Shown one piece after another: positions 5,674 through 5,859 of a stretch of DNA of 5,859 nucleotides. The notes below the pieces were generated by a model that saw only the letters and a list, made by a program, of their open reading frames with translations, ran no database searches and was not told the origin of the DNA. The translations under genes and the position numbers were made by a program. The DNA comes from Peptococcaceae bacterium (GTDB lineage: Bacteria > Bacillota > Dehalobacteriia > UBA4068 > UBA4997). The stretch is taken from assembly GCA_019421315.1 (NCBI GenBank), contig JAHZFN010000244.1, positions 1-5,859 on the forward strand, written 5' to 3'. Every line of letters begins with the position of its first letter. The stretch's first letter is position 1.

Positions 5674-5702
5674 TTGACATTGTTGGTAAAACTTGTTATA
5701 AT
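5674..5702 (+). promoter_or_regulatory. Very strong consensus sigma-A promoter facing the right edge
   Basis: TTGACA (5674-5679), a 17-base spacer and TATAAT (5697-5702) match the consensus exactly, and TGT immediately before the -10 supplies an extended -10 element. Transcription should start near 5709. A+T-rich DNA upstream (5630-5668) could act as an UP element. No ORF of any length begins in the remaining 150 bases, so the transcribed product lies beyond the window or is an RNA. Such promoters are typical of stable RNA operons. Confidence 0.88.
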
Positions 5703-5708
5703 CCTATT

Positions 5709-5859
5709 AACATATATGATTGGTAGGCGATAAAATGTGACTTTCATTTTTACCGAATTATTAAGACAGAACTTCCGCTTTGGGCGAATGTGCCGATGTT
5801 GTTGATTTGACAAACTCAAAATTTACGCAAAAAAACAAATCCGAATAAAAATAACATCT
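5709..5859 (+). other. Untranslated leader of an unseen gene, possibly pre-rRNA leader
   Basis: The 150 bases downstream of the strong promoter have no ORF: the ATG codons at about 5735 and 5797 are followed within a few codons by stops. A small hairpin pairs AAAATG (5732-5737) with CATTTT (5745-5750). Bases 5800-5816, of the form TGTTGATTTGACAAACT, resemble the boxA antitermination element found just before 16S rRNA in Bacillota (TGTTCTTTGAAAACT type), allowing a few changes. Leader length and boxA position would suit an rRNA operon starting just past 5859. The window ends before any 16S sequence, so this is inference; a tRNA cluster or other RNA is also possible. Confidence 0.45.

Noticed and set aside
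5807..5835. A second promoter starting at TTGACA 5807-5812
   Set aside because: No -10-like hexamer lies 16-18 bases downstream. The hexamer fits better as part of the boxA-like stretch.

Overview
This window looks like chromosomal housekeeping DNA from a low-to-moderate G+C Gram-positive bacterium (Bacillota, probably a Clostridia or Negativicutes lineage). The evidence is the PepV-type dipeptidase, the stand-alone two-CBS protein, the DUF815 ATPase, purine-rich Shine-Dalgarno sites and very A+T-rich intergenic DNA with near-consensus sigma-A promoters. Genus cannot be assigned from the sequence. I see no phage, transposon, CRISPR, toxin or defence genes, and no convincing undescribed system.

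Layout, left to right. Positions 1-77 are a perfect inverted repeat built from the 5' part of a tRNA-Thr(GGU) gene on the minus strand, centred exactly on the anticodon. Its consensus promoter (87-115) is intact, but the 3' part of the tRNA is replaced by a mirror copy of its own 5' part, which is most simply a fold-back chimera at a contig end. Next comes exodeoxyribonuclease III (125-877, minus) with its own extended -10 promoter. A divergent intergenic region of about 290 bp leads to an apparent plus-strand operon: M20-family dipeptidase PepV (1164-2558) and a 137-residue CBS-domain protein (2649-3062), closed by a strong terminator at 3067-3108.

That terminator separates the operon from a convergent minus-strand pair: 16S rRNA methyltransferase RsmE (4516-5247, upstream) and a 436-residue DUF815 AAA+-like ATPase (3126-4436, downstream). 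They are 79 bp apart and probably cotranscribed.

The last 612 bp (5248-5859) carry no credible protein gene. They hold the RsmE leader, small inverted and tandem repeats, and then a plus-strand promoter that is perfect at -35, spacer and extended -10 (5674-5702). It is followed by about 150 bp of ORF-free leader with a boxA-like stretch. This arrangement resembles the start of a ribosomal RNA operon lying just beyond the right edge. If so, the window would be bounded by a tRNA gene on one side and an rRNA operon on the other, both typical places for assemblies to break.

The functions are mostly independent: AP-site DNA repair, dipeptide turnover, probable nucleotide sensing, ribosome modification and an ATPase of unknown role. 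The observations worth a second look are the tRNA fold-back, the orphan strong promoter, the unusually long Shine-Dalgarno spacing of the CBS gene and the rsmE-DUF815 pairing.
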